Origin: Actinomortierella ambigua
Taxonomy: Eukaryota; Mortierellomycota; Mortierellomycetes; Mortierellales; Mortierellaceae
Assembly: GCA_016098155.1 (NCBI GenBank)
Contig: JAAAJB010000086.1
Location: 17,078-81,077 of the forward strand
Reading direction: 5' to 3'
DNA: 64,000 nucleotides
Shown here: one piece after another, positions 23,916 through 35,747 of the stretch
How positions within the stretch are numbered: position 1 is the stretch's first letter
Layout of the letters: every line of letters starts with the position of its first letter
Position numbers and translations under genes: made by a program
Notes under the pieces: generated by a model
Database searches by the model: none
Seen by the model: only the letters and a program-made list of their open reading frames with translations
What the model was told of the DNA's origin: nothing

Positions 23916-26900
23916 TTATGCCCGGGCAGCAGTCGAGTCGATGGCCATCAGCGATGCCATGAACGTGAGAATCTATAACATTGTCAAATAGTGGATCAAA
24001 AGAAAGGATTAAAAAAAAAGTGTTAGTTGCTTACATGGACACCTGGTTTGGGTTGCATCTTCCTCGAAAAAAAAAGAAAAAAAAAAAAAGGCAGCTGAAT
24101 GACTTACAAGTTTGGCACGGCACTCAATGATATCTTCGGGCAGGACAAAGATGACGGCACCAATCTTACGCGCGACTGAAATGGCATACTTGGCATTGTT
24201 CTTGGCATCCTCGAGATTTGTGCCTCTTGTGAGCATTGCGTAGTCGACACATCCAGGACGGACGCCATTCAAAACATCGCACACATACAGGCCCGTCCGG
24301 AACGACGGGTCCTTGAAGCTTCCAATCCTGCTCGTCTTGCCTCCGCGCGTCACTGCCTCGTTGGCCCAGCGCACAATCTCCATATCGGCAATGTCACGAC
24401 CAGACTTTGACAGCTTCTTCATCGTCTGCGTCACATTCTCACGCATCATCTGCCACACCAGACCCAGCGTCAGTGTCGGGCTTCCATCCACAATGTCCGC
24501 TCCTTGCATGTTCACGAGCGTGTACCGCAGATGCTGTCCAATCATGATCGCATAGTTGGTGTTCTCCACCTGCTTGAACCGACTCAACGGCTGACGCCGT
24601 CCAACGCGCTTCCAGTCCACAATGCCCGGATGCATCTTGTCAAACGCCTGCAACAACACCACACCATCTTGGAGATCCACATACAGGTTGTTCACAAACG
24701 GATCCACATCCAAACTGTTCAACCACAGCGCAAACACGCGTGCCTCGCGGTCTCCCTCGATATCCGGCAACTCGGGCCGCTCCTCTTCCTCCACCGGGTC
24801 CAGACCCGGGTGGTTGTTGAACAGATTCGCCACAAAGGCCAGGTTCAGCTTGGGGTTGCCCGCCACCAGCGTCTTGGGCGACAGGTACTTGCGGCAGTTG
24901 AGCTTTTCTGCATTCTGCAAAATAAGCTCTGCTCGCTCATGCAGATCTCGCTCCTGCAGCGGCGCCCGCGAACACAGCTCAGGCGCCAGTTGGTTCAGCA
25001 GAATCGTGTAGTTCTCACCGTCCTTGACATCTGTGCTAAAGTTGGAGACACTAATAGATTGTGAGCCGTCCAAGAGAGAGAGTGAAAGAGAGAGCGAGAG
25101 AGAGAAGACAGGTAGAGAGAGAGAGAAAAAGAGTAGATGATTAGTTTCCAAATTTAAAAGTATGCTCGGAGAGCTAAATGAAAGAGAAGGAGAGAGGAAA
25201 AAAAAAAAAAAAAGGCGGGAGCCAACTCAAAAAAAAAAGTCCCCAAACTTACGTGCGATGCCAGCCAGCGGCACGGAGATGGTAGTTGAACCAGCGCAGC
25301 AAAATCTGCTCTGGGGGCAGGCGCAAAAAGGCCTCGAGGGTCTCGTCCTCTTCCAGGAGACGGTACAGTTCTGGGTGGAGACGGATATCAATCTTGGACA
25401 ACAGACCGGCCTTGATGATCTGCCAAATAAGACCCAGGATCAGATGTTCGCGACCATCCATAATGTCCTGCGGACCAATATTCACCACACTGCATCCGAT
25501 AGCCTTGGCCGAGTTGATCGCCACATTGTTGTTCTCAATAATCTGAAAGTTGGACAGCTTGTTCTTCACGTTCAACACACGCTCGTCAATCGTGTCTGGC
25601 ACCGAGTCGTTGATCAGCTTGCAGAGCAGCAGACCATCTAAATGGTTGTGGGTAGGTGTCAAAAAAGTTTATCGGATAAAGGGAGCCGTGTGAGCGAACA
25701 GGTTTCAAAAACGAGGAAAAAAAAATTCGACTTTTGTGCGACAGCCTCTCAGGGCCTGCTCCTATGAGCAAAGATCATTGGAGAGAGAGGGTGAACAACA
25801 AAAAAAGGACTCACCTCGACACTCGTCAAAGACCTGCATGGTATGGGTGGGGATGGGGATACGGTCGCCAATATGCGCATCGCCAGCGAGCACCGAGTTG
25901 ATGTGAGCGGTAAACTCGGAGCGCTCATCGTCGTTCATGGAATGGGTGATATTTTGGTTGGTGCCCTGGACACGAATCACGCCCTTGCCCGTCTGGCTGG
26001 TGTTGACGCCCTCGCGCAGTTTGGACACAATCTGTCATTGTGTTGTTATGGTTGTTTTTAGAGTGCGCCAAGAAAAAAAAGAAAGAGGGTAGAAGATAGA
26101 AAGTATGGGTTTAGCAAGGCAGACCAAGGCAGACCACAACGAGCGCACAGGAGACACCACACCACATAGACTACGAAACCCCGATGATGACAACATATCC
26201 ACTCTCCTTTTTTCCCCACGTCTCGTGGTTGCAGAGTGGTCGGTTGTGACGAGACGACTGAGGAGAGAGAGAGAGACTGAGGAGAAAGAGAATCCACTTT
26301 TGCCCTCCCCTGTCTCCTCACACTTTCCACTCTTCCTTCCCTCTTCCTTGCTACTGTCCTCGTGGTTCAAGGTGCCCGTCGCGTATCCACACTTTTTCTT
26401 TTTCCCTCCATTTTTTGTTGTCTTCCCATCCCCTTTTTCTCCCCACCCCCTGTCTTGTATATCGCGCGCGCGTATTGTTTTTTTTTTTTTTAAAAAAAAG
26501 GGCACATGTTCCATGCAAACACTTGCCTCGAGGAACTCGTCAACTTCGACCTTGCCCGTTGCATTGATGTCCACTGCCTTGATAGCAGAACGAATCTGAT
26601 CGTACGACTGAGCCTCGCCAATATCTTGAATCACTTTGACAAGGTCCTTTTGGTCGATTTGTCCTCGACCATCAATGTCGAACCGTCTAGAGCAATGAAC
26701 AACCAACAAGAATGAACCAAGGGACAGACAAAGGAAGAAATGAGTCAGCACAATGAAGAACGGAGTGCCAAGTCCATGGACATGAGGTGAATACAACGGG
26801 GCTGTGCATTTAGTCTTGGCGCCCTTTTTTTCTTCTTCCCATCGCGAACAAGTACAAAGCGAAGCAGAAGGGAGTGATACCTGAACTGGTTGACGAGGTT

Positions 26901-26966
26901 GTCGACATCAGCTGGAGGCAGCTGAGGGTACTTTTTAGCGAGTTGTGCAGAGTTGATGATGACCAT
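23916..26966 (-). CDS. SAC6: Fimbrin/plastin actin-bundling protein
   Basis: Six exons, complement of 23916-23972, 24108-25050, 25253-25637, 25815-26031, 26527-26686 and 26881-26966, join in phase to give 615 aa, normal for fungal fimbrin. The N-terminus has two EF-hand loops, DIDGRGQIDQKD and DINATGKVEVDE. Four calponin-homology repeats follow; typical stretches are GLLLCKLINDSVPDTIDER, HLILGLIWQIIK, DGVVLLQAFDKMHPG and GLYVCDVLNGVRPG. The protein ends ILTFMASLMAIDS, the usual fimbrin tail. It cross-links actin filaments in endocytic patches and cables, with Ca2+ sensing through the EF-hands. The intron between exons 2 and 3 has a GC donor (GAG|GCAAGT) and is about 495 bases, far longer than the others. 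The gene converges on the AN1 gene with about 140 bases between stop codons. Confidence 0.95.
26032..26526 (-). other. Non-canonical GC-AG intron in fimbrin
   Basis: Translation through EF-hand 2 (EVDEFLE) must join IVSKLREGV to keep the family alignment. The only donor giving that phase is GCAAGT after GAG, and the acceptor is GACAG. GC-AG introns with GCAAGT donors are a known minor U2 class. The intron contains long CT-rich and T/A-rich runs. Confidence 0.8.
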
Positions 26967-27299
26967 TGTTTTGTGAGAATGAGAGTGAAGGGGAAGGGTA
27001 GACAGAGAAGGAAAAAAAAGTGTGAGAAGAATATATAAAAAAAAAAAACGGGGGAAAACGTCAAGAGAAACAGCCCGACAGTTTCCAAGGATTCTCTTTG
27101 GTCAATTGATTCTGACACCTTCTTCCACCAAACAGAACAATGGTACAAATATAAAATTTCCCCCTCCATACTCGTATTTTTGCGTGTTTGGAATGCGTCC
27201 TCTCTGGCAGGGAAAGCTACCCCATGGGGAAATATCGGTTGTCCACATTGGAATGCGCAAACTGTTCCATGTTCTACGGGGCCCCGAGCCCCTCTACAG

Positions 27300-29340
27300 T
27301 AGTCTTTTTATCCCTGTGACCCGTGCGCCATGGTTAGAATACCACAGAATTGCACGCAGAGCCGCCATTTCCCACCTGTCAAAAGAATGTCCCCCCTTCC
27401 CTTTCCTCACTATCCTACGGAAGGAGACATTGCAGGCGATCGTTTTCGTTGACATTTCATTCCAGTAGCTCCCAAACCACGAGGCCTCGCGACAACTCCT
27501 CAGCACCAATATGGCTATCAACAAAATCATGGATGAGGACTTTGGATAGGACTCTATCCCTACGATGGGAGCCTTTCCCAACCTGTCTTTCGTTGAATCT
27601 TGAAGCATTGGTCATTCGTGGCAGAGCAATATCACCTTTATTGAGCATGACAAGTACCAAACTTGGAGCAAAACTAAGCAGGCGAAGGATACTAGGCCAA
27701 CACGTTCTTCATCTGCTTTTTACGTTTTTTTATATCATGCAGTTTTTATATACATGGATGGTTTAAACTCCATCAATCAATGTTGGTCCTCGAAATCTGT
27801 CGCCACTGCCTGATGCAGCTCGAAGCACTCAATGATGCATGCGACGATATTGGGATCCTCAGCTTAAGTCTTCCCGGAGAAGCTGTTTCAGAGGCGCGGT
27901 GCACGTTCGGGTCTCCACCCTTGCGTCGCCGGCATCGCTATCATCGCCGTCACCATCGTCATCATCGCCGCCATCATCGTCATCGTCGATATTATTGCTT
28001 AGGGACGGGCCAGTGGAAGCCGAAGCGGTGCTCAAGTGCTGCATCTTGTCATTGAGAAACTCTGGTCCAAATGTCATCAAAAGTTACGAGAAACAGTACT
28101 GACCCAAAATAGTGGATTCAGCGCCTCATCAGTTAATGCATCGTCAGGTGGTGACTTAAAAACGGCTTGCTCGCTTCTTGTTTATCATTGAAGGAAATGG
28201 CGTCCGGGATCTCACGGGAGAACCTGGCGAGGCTGGTGCTCTCGCTGGTGGCGCGAATGTGAATCGCCATAGCATCCTTGTAAAGGCACTCGAGGCGCCT
28301 TGGAAACACCAGTGAATTCTTCCTTCAGTGCCTGTCGGAGCCCAAATGTCGGCTCGCGGCACAGGGGGGATCCGATAGGGTGCCACCTTGTTGGGTGGCA
28401 TGTGGAGTGTATGCCGCGGTTTGGTGGTTGTCTACATTATTTGGCTTTGATACCGTGGAAGAGGCGACAGCTTCTTCTGTTGTTGCCGCGAGTGGGGTGT
28501 GAAGGGCAAGTACATCATGGTGTTCCCGAGAGAGCTTCTGTCTTCAGTGTACATGATGGTCACAGGAGGAAAGGGAAGAGGAGCGAAGACAAGAGTGTGA
28601 GAGAACAAAAAGCATGAAAAGGGGAAAGAGTGGGAGGGGTGGCGGTGGAGAGAAGAGAGAGAAAGCCGGGTCAAGCTTACCAGGTTATTTTTTCTCTTCG
28701 GCATCCGTTGGAAGTGCAAATTAAATCCGGTGGATTTTGGTCCGCAATGCAAGGTGGATTGGACGAGTGCTGCTTGACGATGAAAAAAAAAAAATACAAC
28801 TAGCGGGGACAAATTTCAGATGTGTGTTGTGTGGAGGGAGTGTGAGGATATGTGTACCTACTAATACACACTCCTATGGAGGGAGGAACCTACCTCTTGG
28901 CCGCTCACCCCCGTTTCCTAGCTTGCTGCGTAATTGTTGTTGAGACTGTAGGCAACAGCAACCTCTTCCCAAAGGCGGCAAAGACAAGCCTACGTTCCGA
29001 CTATACTATGTATTGCATACAAAAGTCCTCTCCCTGCGAGGTCCATGGAAGTCTAAACGAGGCTCGAGAGACCACAGTCTGCACGAGAACGACTTTGTTG
29101 AGCATGCTCTAGATGTCAGAGAACAGGTTTTAACGCTCTGAGAAACACTCAGGATGGAACACCATCGAGTGGACTCTTGGTTCAACAGCCCCTTTCCAGT
29201 ATGACGGAGACACCTTGGGGATGATATGCTCGATAGATCGGATCCAACTGGGATTGGCGTTGTGTTCTTTGAGTGTAGGAGTTCATCCGCAAGGAAAGGT
29301 CCTGGGGACATGGCTGACGAAAACGGGGGTGGAGATGGAC
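27300..29340 (-). pseudogene. Degenerate coding islands, unknown protein or proteins
   Basis: Several minus-strand stretches look like real protein by codon use but do not join without breaks. They include a possible first exon, MPKRKNNL plus a GTAAGC donor at 28681-28704, and an exon from 28537 that meets TGA at about 28323. That frame then continues openly to about 28133 (it includes RLECLYKDAMAIHIRATSE). An Asp-rich stretch lies at 27880-28080. Another segment at 27780-27860 (DPNIVACIIECFELHQAVAT) is offset from it in frame. Further islands are at 27460-27660 and 29080-29330. I recognise no family. It could be a decayed gene or a mobile-element relic, or a multi-exon gene whose introns I misread. 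Confidence 0.35.
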
Positions 29341-30017
29341 TGTAGGAGGAATTATCGAGACATTCGGTCGGAAAGAACCTCGCGGCCTGAAAAAAACAGT
29401 TCTTAAATGGCTGCTTTAGGTATCATCGTGTGAAGCCTGGCTTTGTCGTCCCCACACGCCAGACCTTTTCAGATGTGGTCAAAATTTCGTTTTCTGTGAC
29501 ATTCCTCTATGCCACCTGATCACTCTCGTAGCTTATTTAATGGAGAGATGCCTTGATGTCTGTTTCGGAAAGAGTCGGTCATTGTATGAGGCATGTGACC
29601 TGCGTAGACATCTGTCAGCGTCGTTGATCACCTGGGGTGGCGCTGGCATGACAAACAATAATAAAGATCAAGAACCATATATATATACATAAAAAATCAG
29701 TGAGTAGCATGTTGGCTGATTGCTGTGTGTACTCGATTTGTCTGTTATTTGGGCAGAACACTCTAATCGACGCCGCCAATATAGTAGATGACCAGCTCAA
29801 TTTCTGATCGATCATCGGAGATGGGTAAAGATGAGGGTGGCTAGCTAGGCTAGGCTCCAATGGGAAGGGGGAAGTAGACAATGCTTGAAGCGCGGGCTGT
29901 CTTTAAAGTTGCGAAAAACAGAAACGGATAAAATCGACGATAGATTTTTTTTATTATCATGCAGAGATTTAATCCGCATCACAGTAATGTTGTGCACTGT
30001 CATTTCTGCAGGACTTT
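29341..30017. other. Intergenic region 3' of the LYR gene
   Basis: AT-richer sequence with short TA repeats (29676-29686). No coding frame or RNA gene is supported. Confidence 0.5.
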
Positions 30018-32018
30018 CTACTCTTTGACTGCCGAGCCTGTAGGATAGGGCTCTGATGTGGTTGTCGTGGTGGCCTTGGAAGTTTTGCCTCGAAGAGGTT
30101 GTCGGCTCTCCACCAAGTTGGATGGATCAAAGCCAATACGATCAAAGTCTGAGATCGTGGCGCGAAGGCCGACGGCCTGCGCAGTCTTCTTGGATGAGGC
30201 AGAATACCGGCTGTGGCCGATGGAGAAGATGGGGACTCTGGACGGTGATTTCTCTCCTACAGTGGGTGATGGTATTGCTGTTGAAGATGGTGCTGCTACT
30301 GTTGCTGCTGATTTTGCAGCCTCCGATGCAACACTCTTCCCTGCACGATCGCTGCCTCTGTCGCCTTCCCCTTCGCTCTTCTTCTTCACGCCCTCTGCTG
30401 CTCGAGTCTCGGTCCAGCGTGTATGGAGGAGTGGTGCGTCGTCAAGCAGGCGCTCCCACAGACGGCGGTAGAAGCGCAGGGTCAGGACATGGGCCTGAGC
30501 GGGCTTGCCGCCGATCGAAGGCGGGTAGTACTTGTCATCTTCCCACCGGCGGTTGCGTTGCGCCTCGTGGCGCTTCCGATGCGCGCGGAGGCCATCGAGT
30601 AGCTGGCGCTCCCAATCTTCCCACTCGGCGGGGAAGCAATCGTCGTCACCATCATGATAGTGGGTAGGGGTGACAATGGATGTAGATGTGCTGGTGGATA
30701 AAGTCGAAGCAGGGGAGGGGGAAGGGGATGACTCTACGACGCCAACTTGTGGCCGAGGGCTGGCAAAATGCTTAGGCAGACCCAAGCGGGCCTTAAACTC
30801 AATCTCTCGGACCAGCGAGGCAGGGACTGGTGGTTGGGAGCGGCGGACGAGCTTGGTGAAGTAGCGCCAACGGAGGTTGGCCTCACGCTTGCCGTGCAGC
30901 GGCTTGATAGTAGATTCCGGCAGGTCTGGTGGGTCGACCGTGGCCTGTCGACGCGCTCGGCCACTAGTGGCCGCCTTGAGCAATGGTACTATGGCAGGCG
31001 AGTGGATCGGTGGGATGCTGCGTTCATACTGGAAATGGAGGGGCTTGGGTGCTTCGAGGGCTGAAGGCGGTAGCAGGTGCAGGATGAGCTCGCTTTGGAG
31101 TTGGGTATTGTGGAAGGAGCCAGAAGACAAAGAGTGTGGCGGTGACGATGACGATGACGAAGGTTGGGGCGATGTTGGCAGTGTCGGTGACCAAGTAAGG
31201 GTAGAGGGTGAAGCCTGTGCAATTGCATTCGAGAGCGCAAGGGCGGAGTGGGTGCGGACACGGGCGGTTTGGACAAAGGGCTGTAGCCGAACTTGGCGTT
31301 CCTTCCCGTCGATCCCATAGGCTAGCCGCAGGATGCGTTCAACGGCCTTTTTGTCGATATTGTTAGCGCGTTCGATTGTTCGAAGTGCCTATAAACGGTG
31401 TTGTTGTCAGACAAGGCCGATGTGGGTATATGTCATTGAACAAATAAGATTTTTTTTTTTGAAGGTTGTCAATTTTTTAGCCGTTTGATCGTCACTGGCT
31501 CTTTGAACGTTCTGCAGTAGCAGGTACAAAAATAAGACAAACGTGGGAAAGCTACAATGGGGAAACCGTCTGTGCGGGTTGTACGAAATACCAGGCAAGT
31601 TAGAGTGAAAGGGAGAGGGGAGGGGGAGGGTGCGTAGACTTCAGAGGGGCGCGTACCTTGCGAGCGTCAGAGAGTTTCTTGTGCTGGCGGGCCGGATCTT
31701 GCTGTTGGATGTTTTTGCGGAAGCCCGATCGCGCGCTGTTTACCATCCATTCACTATAGAGAAGGTGATAACCACGAGGAGGTGCGTGAGAGAGAAGGGT
31801 GTGGAAGCAGCTTGTACCTGGTGAGCATTAAGCAATGTCGCATGCCATGTAGACATTAATGGCGGTGTGCTGCATGAGCATGAATGACAGGTACAGTACC
31901 TGGCACGCTCGTCAAAAAAGGCAGCAGCCTGTTTGAGGATGTGGCGGTAGAGGTAGAGGACTTCGCCGCGGTGGGACAGGCGCTTGAAGGATTCTGGGAC
32001 AGGCGCGAAGGTGGGCAT
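30018..32018 (-). CDS. LYR-motif protein, long form (Cup1-like)
   Basis: Exons 30018-31388, 31657-31753 and 31900-32018 on the minus strand join in phase to give 528 aa. The N-terminus carries the LYR signature, LYLYRHILKQAAAFFDERA at about residues 21-39. It continues across two splice sites as SEWMVNSARSGFRKN, the second helix of the LYR three-helix fold. LYR proteins are mitochondrial factors that bind acyl carrier protein and help iron-sulfur transfer or respiratory complex assembly. Most are about 100 aa; this one has a ~400-residue extension, mostly disordered, with one ordered segment (about residues 230-290: STIKPLHGKREANLRWRYFT). That fits the longer Cup1-like fungal group rather than a subunit. 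The precise role is unknown. It is divergent from the lipid kinase, with 661 bases between start codons. Confidence 0.8.
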
Positions 32019-32679
32019 AGTTGATAGCCCCGGAAAAAGGGTAGATAGTTCAGATGGTGTGCGTGAGAGAGAGGGCGGAGAAGTTTGTTATTGTTTTTAG
32101 AATAGGTCTTGGCGGCACATTCGCATTGGGAAAGAGTATGGTCAAGGGTCCAATGGAGGTGGAGAGCGGGAAGTGGTGGAGGAAGGAAAGTCTACAGGAA
32201 AGGCAGCGGGAGAGGGTGTATGTGGTGAGGCGTTGCAGAGGACCGAGGACAGAGAGAGAGTCACTGAGAGACAGACACAATCCCGACAGCATGGGCTAGC
32301 TGGGGGCGCCAGGGCGGGTAAATGATTGAAAGGTGCTGTTCTTTGTGCGACTGCACTGGGGGAAGAGGGGGGGGGGGCAGAGCAGTTCATAAAATGGGGC
32401 ATGAGCACACCTCACACACTTTCCCCACGTCCGCAGTGTTCATATCTCATGACATACTCTTTGCCCATTCATTGACTTTTGGCTCCATTCAATAATTCAT
32501 CCGTCCAACATCCATCCGTCCATACATCCATACCTTCACCCACCTCCTTCCCTCTCTCTCCGTGCATTCTTTTCTTTTTATTCATCCATTCATTTCATTC
32601 ATTGGCTATACCCTAACTCATCCCATATCTCCTCCTCCCCTCTAACGCCCCAACACCCCCTCCCTCTCCTAATCGCGCA
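32019..32679. promoter_or_regulatory. Shared divergent promoter region
   Basis: This 661-base space separates the start codons of the LYR gene and the lipid-kinase gene, so both promoters must lie here. It contains GA-rich sequence on the left and CATTCATCCATCC-type repeats with CT-rich sequence just before the kinase ATG. No specific factor site was recognised. Confidence 0.6.
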
Positions 32680-34774
32680 ATGGCATCGTTCCCCTTTGTC
32701 CTCCCCGCACACTCTGGCCACAACCAGGTCGAGCTTGTCTATGATGGCCAACAACTCAACCTCAATGGCTTTGCTCCAGGTATCTTATCCACCGTCCCTC
32801 TCTCATCTCCCCGATGACCTGGGCCACATGCCTCTCGCACTCTTTCTCCCCCTTGTCCACGTTCACCGTCTTCCTCCCCCCCCCTTTTTTTTTGACAATC
32901 TTGCATCGGAGGTTCAAACTTCGCCTGTTCACTGAGCGCCGTTGTGTCCTCCCTCTATCTCTCTGTCTCTTTGCCTGAATGTGAATGTGCTAGGCTCCAA
33001 CAACTCTGGTTCATGTCTGCCGTGCATCCCTTCCGGATCTTCAGGTACAATCGACAACAAAAATGCTCTATTTTTTGCTGGAAAAGGAATAGTGTCCAAT
33101 CACGGCAATTGTTGATGATTAACACGAGCATTGTGTTGTGCTACTCCTCTTTTGTAGGCGGGGAGTCCATCAAGACACACGAAATCCTCAATATCACAAT
33201 CGAGCACATTAACAACATTAAGATCGCTACCTGTTCGCCCAAAGCCGGTCCAAAGAGCGAGTCCATCCTAAAGTTTTACCACTTTGAGATTAGCGACTCG
33301 CACCGCGCTGCCGAGTGGGCCAAGAGCGTGCTGGACCATGTCTACAAAGGTACAACATCCTCATTCCAGCAAGGGCTCATATTTGAACAAAACTTTATGC
33401 CGGCGAATCTTGATTGACATGATTTTTTTCGCCCTCTTCTCGCTCTCATTCTCGTTTCTCTTTGTTTTAAGGGATTAAGCGCTTCCGACACTTCAAGGTC
33501 ATTGTCAACCCTTTCGGTGGCACGGGTAAAGCCAAGCGAATGTGGGAGCATCAAGCAGCGACCATCTTCACAGCAGCTGGGTGCACATATGACCTTACCT
33601 TCACCTCACACCAGGGCCATGCGACTGAGATTGCGCGCGATCTGAAGACAGACATTTACGATGGTATCATTACCGTCAGCGGTGATGGTGTCGTTCATGA
33701 GGTGATCAATGGTCTGATGCAACGCCCCGATGCTCACCGCGCCCACCACATCCCACTCAGTCCACTCCCTGGAGGTAAGGAAATGAAAATGGAAAAAAAA
33801 AGGAATGCATCCCCGCACAGGCTCCTAGCTAGGGCGATTAAGCTTCTTCGCACCATTAATTTTTATTTTGGCAATCTCCGCTCAACGAACCATTGTTTTT
33901 TTTTCTATTCAATTTTGTCAAAGGATCGGGCAACGCAATCTGTTACACGATTAATGGCCAAGACTACGGCGGCTTCATTGGCAACACGGCACTGAGCGCC
34001 ATCAAGGGCCGAGCGATGCTAGCGGATCTGTGTTCAGTGACGCAGGGCAGTAAGCGCGTGTTTTCGTTCCTGTCGCAGACGTTTGGCATGATTGCCGACT
34101 CGGATCTTGGCACGGAGCACCTGCGGTGGATGGGTACTGCGCGGTTCACGTACATGGCGATCCAGCGCATGCTGCAAAAATCGTCTTACAACTATGAGGT
34201 ATCCTATATCCCCGCTGAGATGGACAAGGCCAAGATCATTCAAAATTACCGCGACATCGTACAGCGACACCCACCACAATGGGCGGATGAGGCGGCAAAG
34301 AACGGCAACGGCGGTGGCGATGAGATGGACCGCCGGGCAGACCACCAGATTATCGATCGGTACGGGTCGGCCACGTCGCCCTTGAAACCAGAAGACGGCT
34401 GGGTTACGGAGCGAGGGCCCCTTCGCACGATTGCGTGTTCCAAGATGCCACTGTTGGCGCATGACTCGATGACACACCCGTTGGCGGTGGCGAACGACGG
34501 CCTGTTGGATGTGCTTGTGTTTAATGATACTATTGGTTCCATGGATGGCATTGCGGCACTATTGGGTGTCGAGAAGGGTAGCCATGTCTCACGCGATGAT
34601 GTCCGGTACTTCAAGGTCAAGGCGATCCGCATCACACCATTGGACTCCCACGGTTTTATCTCTATCGATGGCGAGCACTTTGACTGGGCACCTGTCCAGT
34701 CGGAGGTGCATCATGGTCTCATCTCGATCCTGAGCACAACGGGTCGCTGGACGGAAACCCAGTTTTCCAAGTAA
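32680..34774 (+). CDS. Sphingoid long-chain base (sphingosine) kinase
   Basis: Five exons, 32680-32779, 32994-33044, 33158-33349, 33472-33774 and 33924-34774, join in phase and give 498 aa. The catalytic core follows the diacylglycerol/sphingosine kinase fold. FKVIVNPFGGTGKAKRMW is the nucleotide-binding loop. SGDGVVHEVINGLMQRPD carries the GDG motif with the catalytic Asp, and GGSGNAICYTI follows. ADSDLGTEHLRWMG and the C-terminal DGLLDVLVFNDT and SIDGEHFDWAPVQ match conserved C4-C5 regions of sphingosine kinases. It would phosphorylate sphingoid bases with ATP at the ER, endosome or plasma membrane (as with yeast Lcb4/Lcb5). The N-terminal ~115 residues look like the PH-like module of these kinases. 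A poly(A) signal follows at 34809. Confidence 0.93.
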
Positions 34775-34808
34775 GACAATCTGTGAGGCTGTATACCTCT
34801 ATTGAAAA

Positions 34809-34814
34809 AATAAA
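34809..34814 (+). terminator. Probable polyadenylation signal of the lipid kinase
   Basis: AATAAA lies 35 bases after the stop codon. Motif and position only. Confidence 0.5.
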
Positions 34815-35747
34815 GTAGTAGAATCCTTGGAGAACCCACTTCATCTTTTGTTGATAGGCTTGGAGAGGAGTGAACGATGTGACACTGTTTGTCGACGTTT
34901 ACAAATGTCATAAGGGGTGGGGGGATCCAGTATGATCACAGTTTCTCTCCATTTCAACTTGCCATCCTGTGTCGCGTTCAATTTCACCACTAATTCTCTC
35001 ATTGTCAGTTCAAACATATTTACTCCAATGAAAAGGATCACGGCGTTCATCGCGACTGATCAATCACTGTTGTGGTTGCGATAAGGACACGAACATAACA
35101 TGGTCCAGGTGTCGAGGCAGCACGACGCTGCACAAAAAATACTGCACAAACACGGTCGTGGTATCCAGAGGGGATTACCAGGGTGGCGATACAGATGGCG
35201 ATGTCGCAAGTCCGCGGCACAAGGACTAACTTTAGCACAGGCCAAGCCCTCCAAGACGAATGAAGGCGGCTGGAAGGTTACGAGGCGTTGCAGTCGCAAT
35301 TGACAAAAAAGTCCCGAGGGCTCCTTTGGTGCTGCGTCCACCAAAACTAGGGGGGTGTAGGAGTGTCACCCGTGCAGATCTTTTCGCCCGCCAAAGGTCG
35401 CATGCTCAACCTTGTGTCCACTGTTTTTTTTTTCTATCCCCAACCCAACGTCTGGAAGCTTCGAAGGCTGAGATGATGTGGCGATGCCCAGCCATTCTCA
35501 CGACCTGCCCCCCATGCATTCATGCATGACCATCTTCCATCCTAAAGTCATTATCCCTCTTCATTCCCCAACTCATTTAAATCCCATCACATTCACGCCC
35601 TCTTCTTTCTACTGGTGACAAGTTACCCCCTTGCAGTCTGACCATGGTAAAAGGAACCTCCTTCCATAGTGCAACATACCCTTGCAGGCGTTAGAGAGAC
35701 AAAGAAAAAACTGACACAGCTTAACCACCACATTCTCAACCACTTAG
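34815..35747. other. Intergenic region and unresolved 5' end of the Sel1 kinase
   Basis: No complete gene is visible. An ATG at 35644 directly followed by GTAAAA could be the start codon and donor of the kinase gene. An intron of about 100 bases would then run to the TTAG acceptor at 35747, but this is unproven. Confidence 0.4.
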
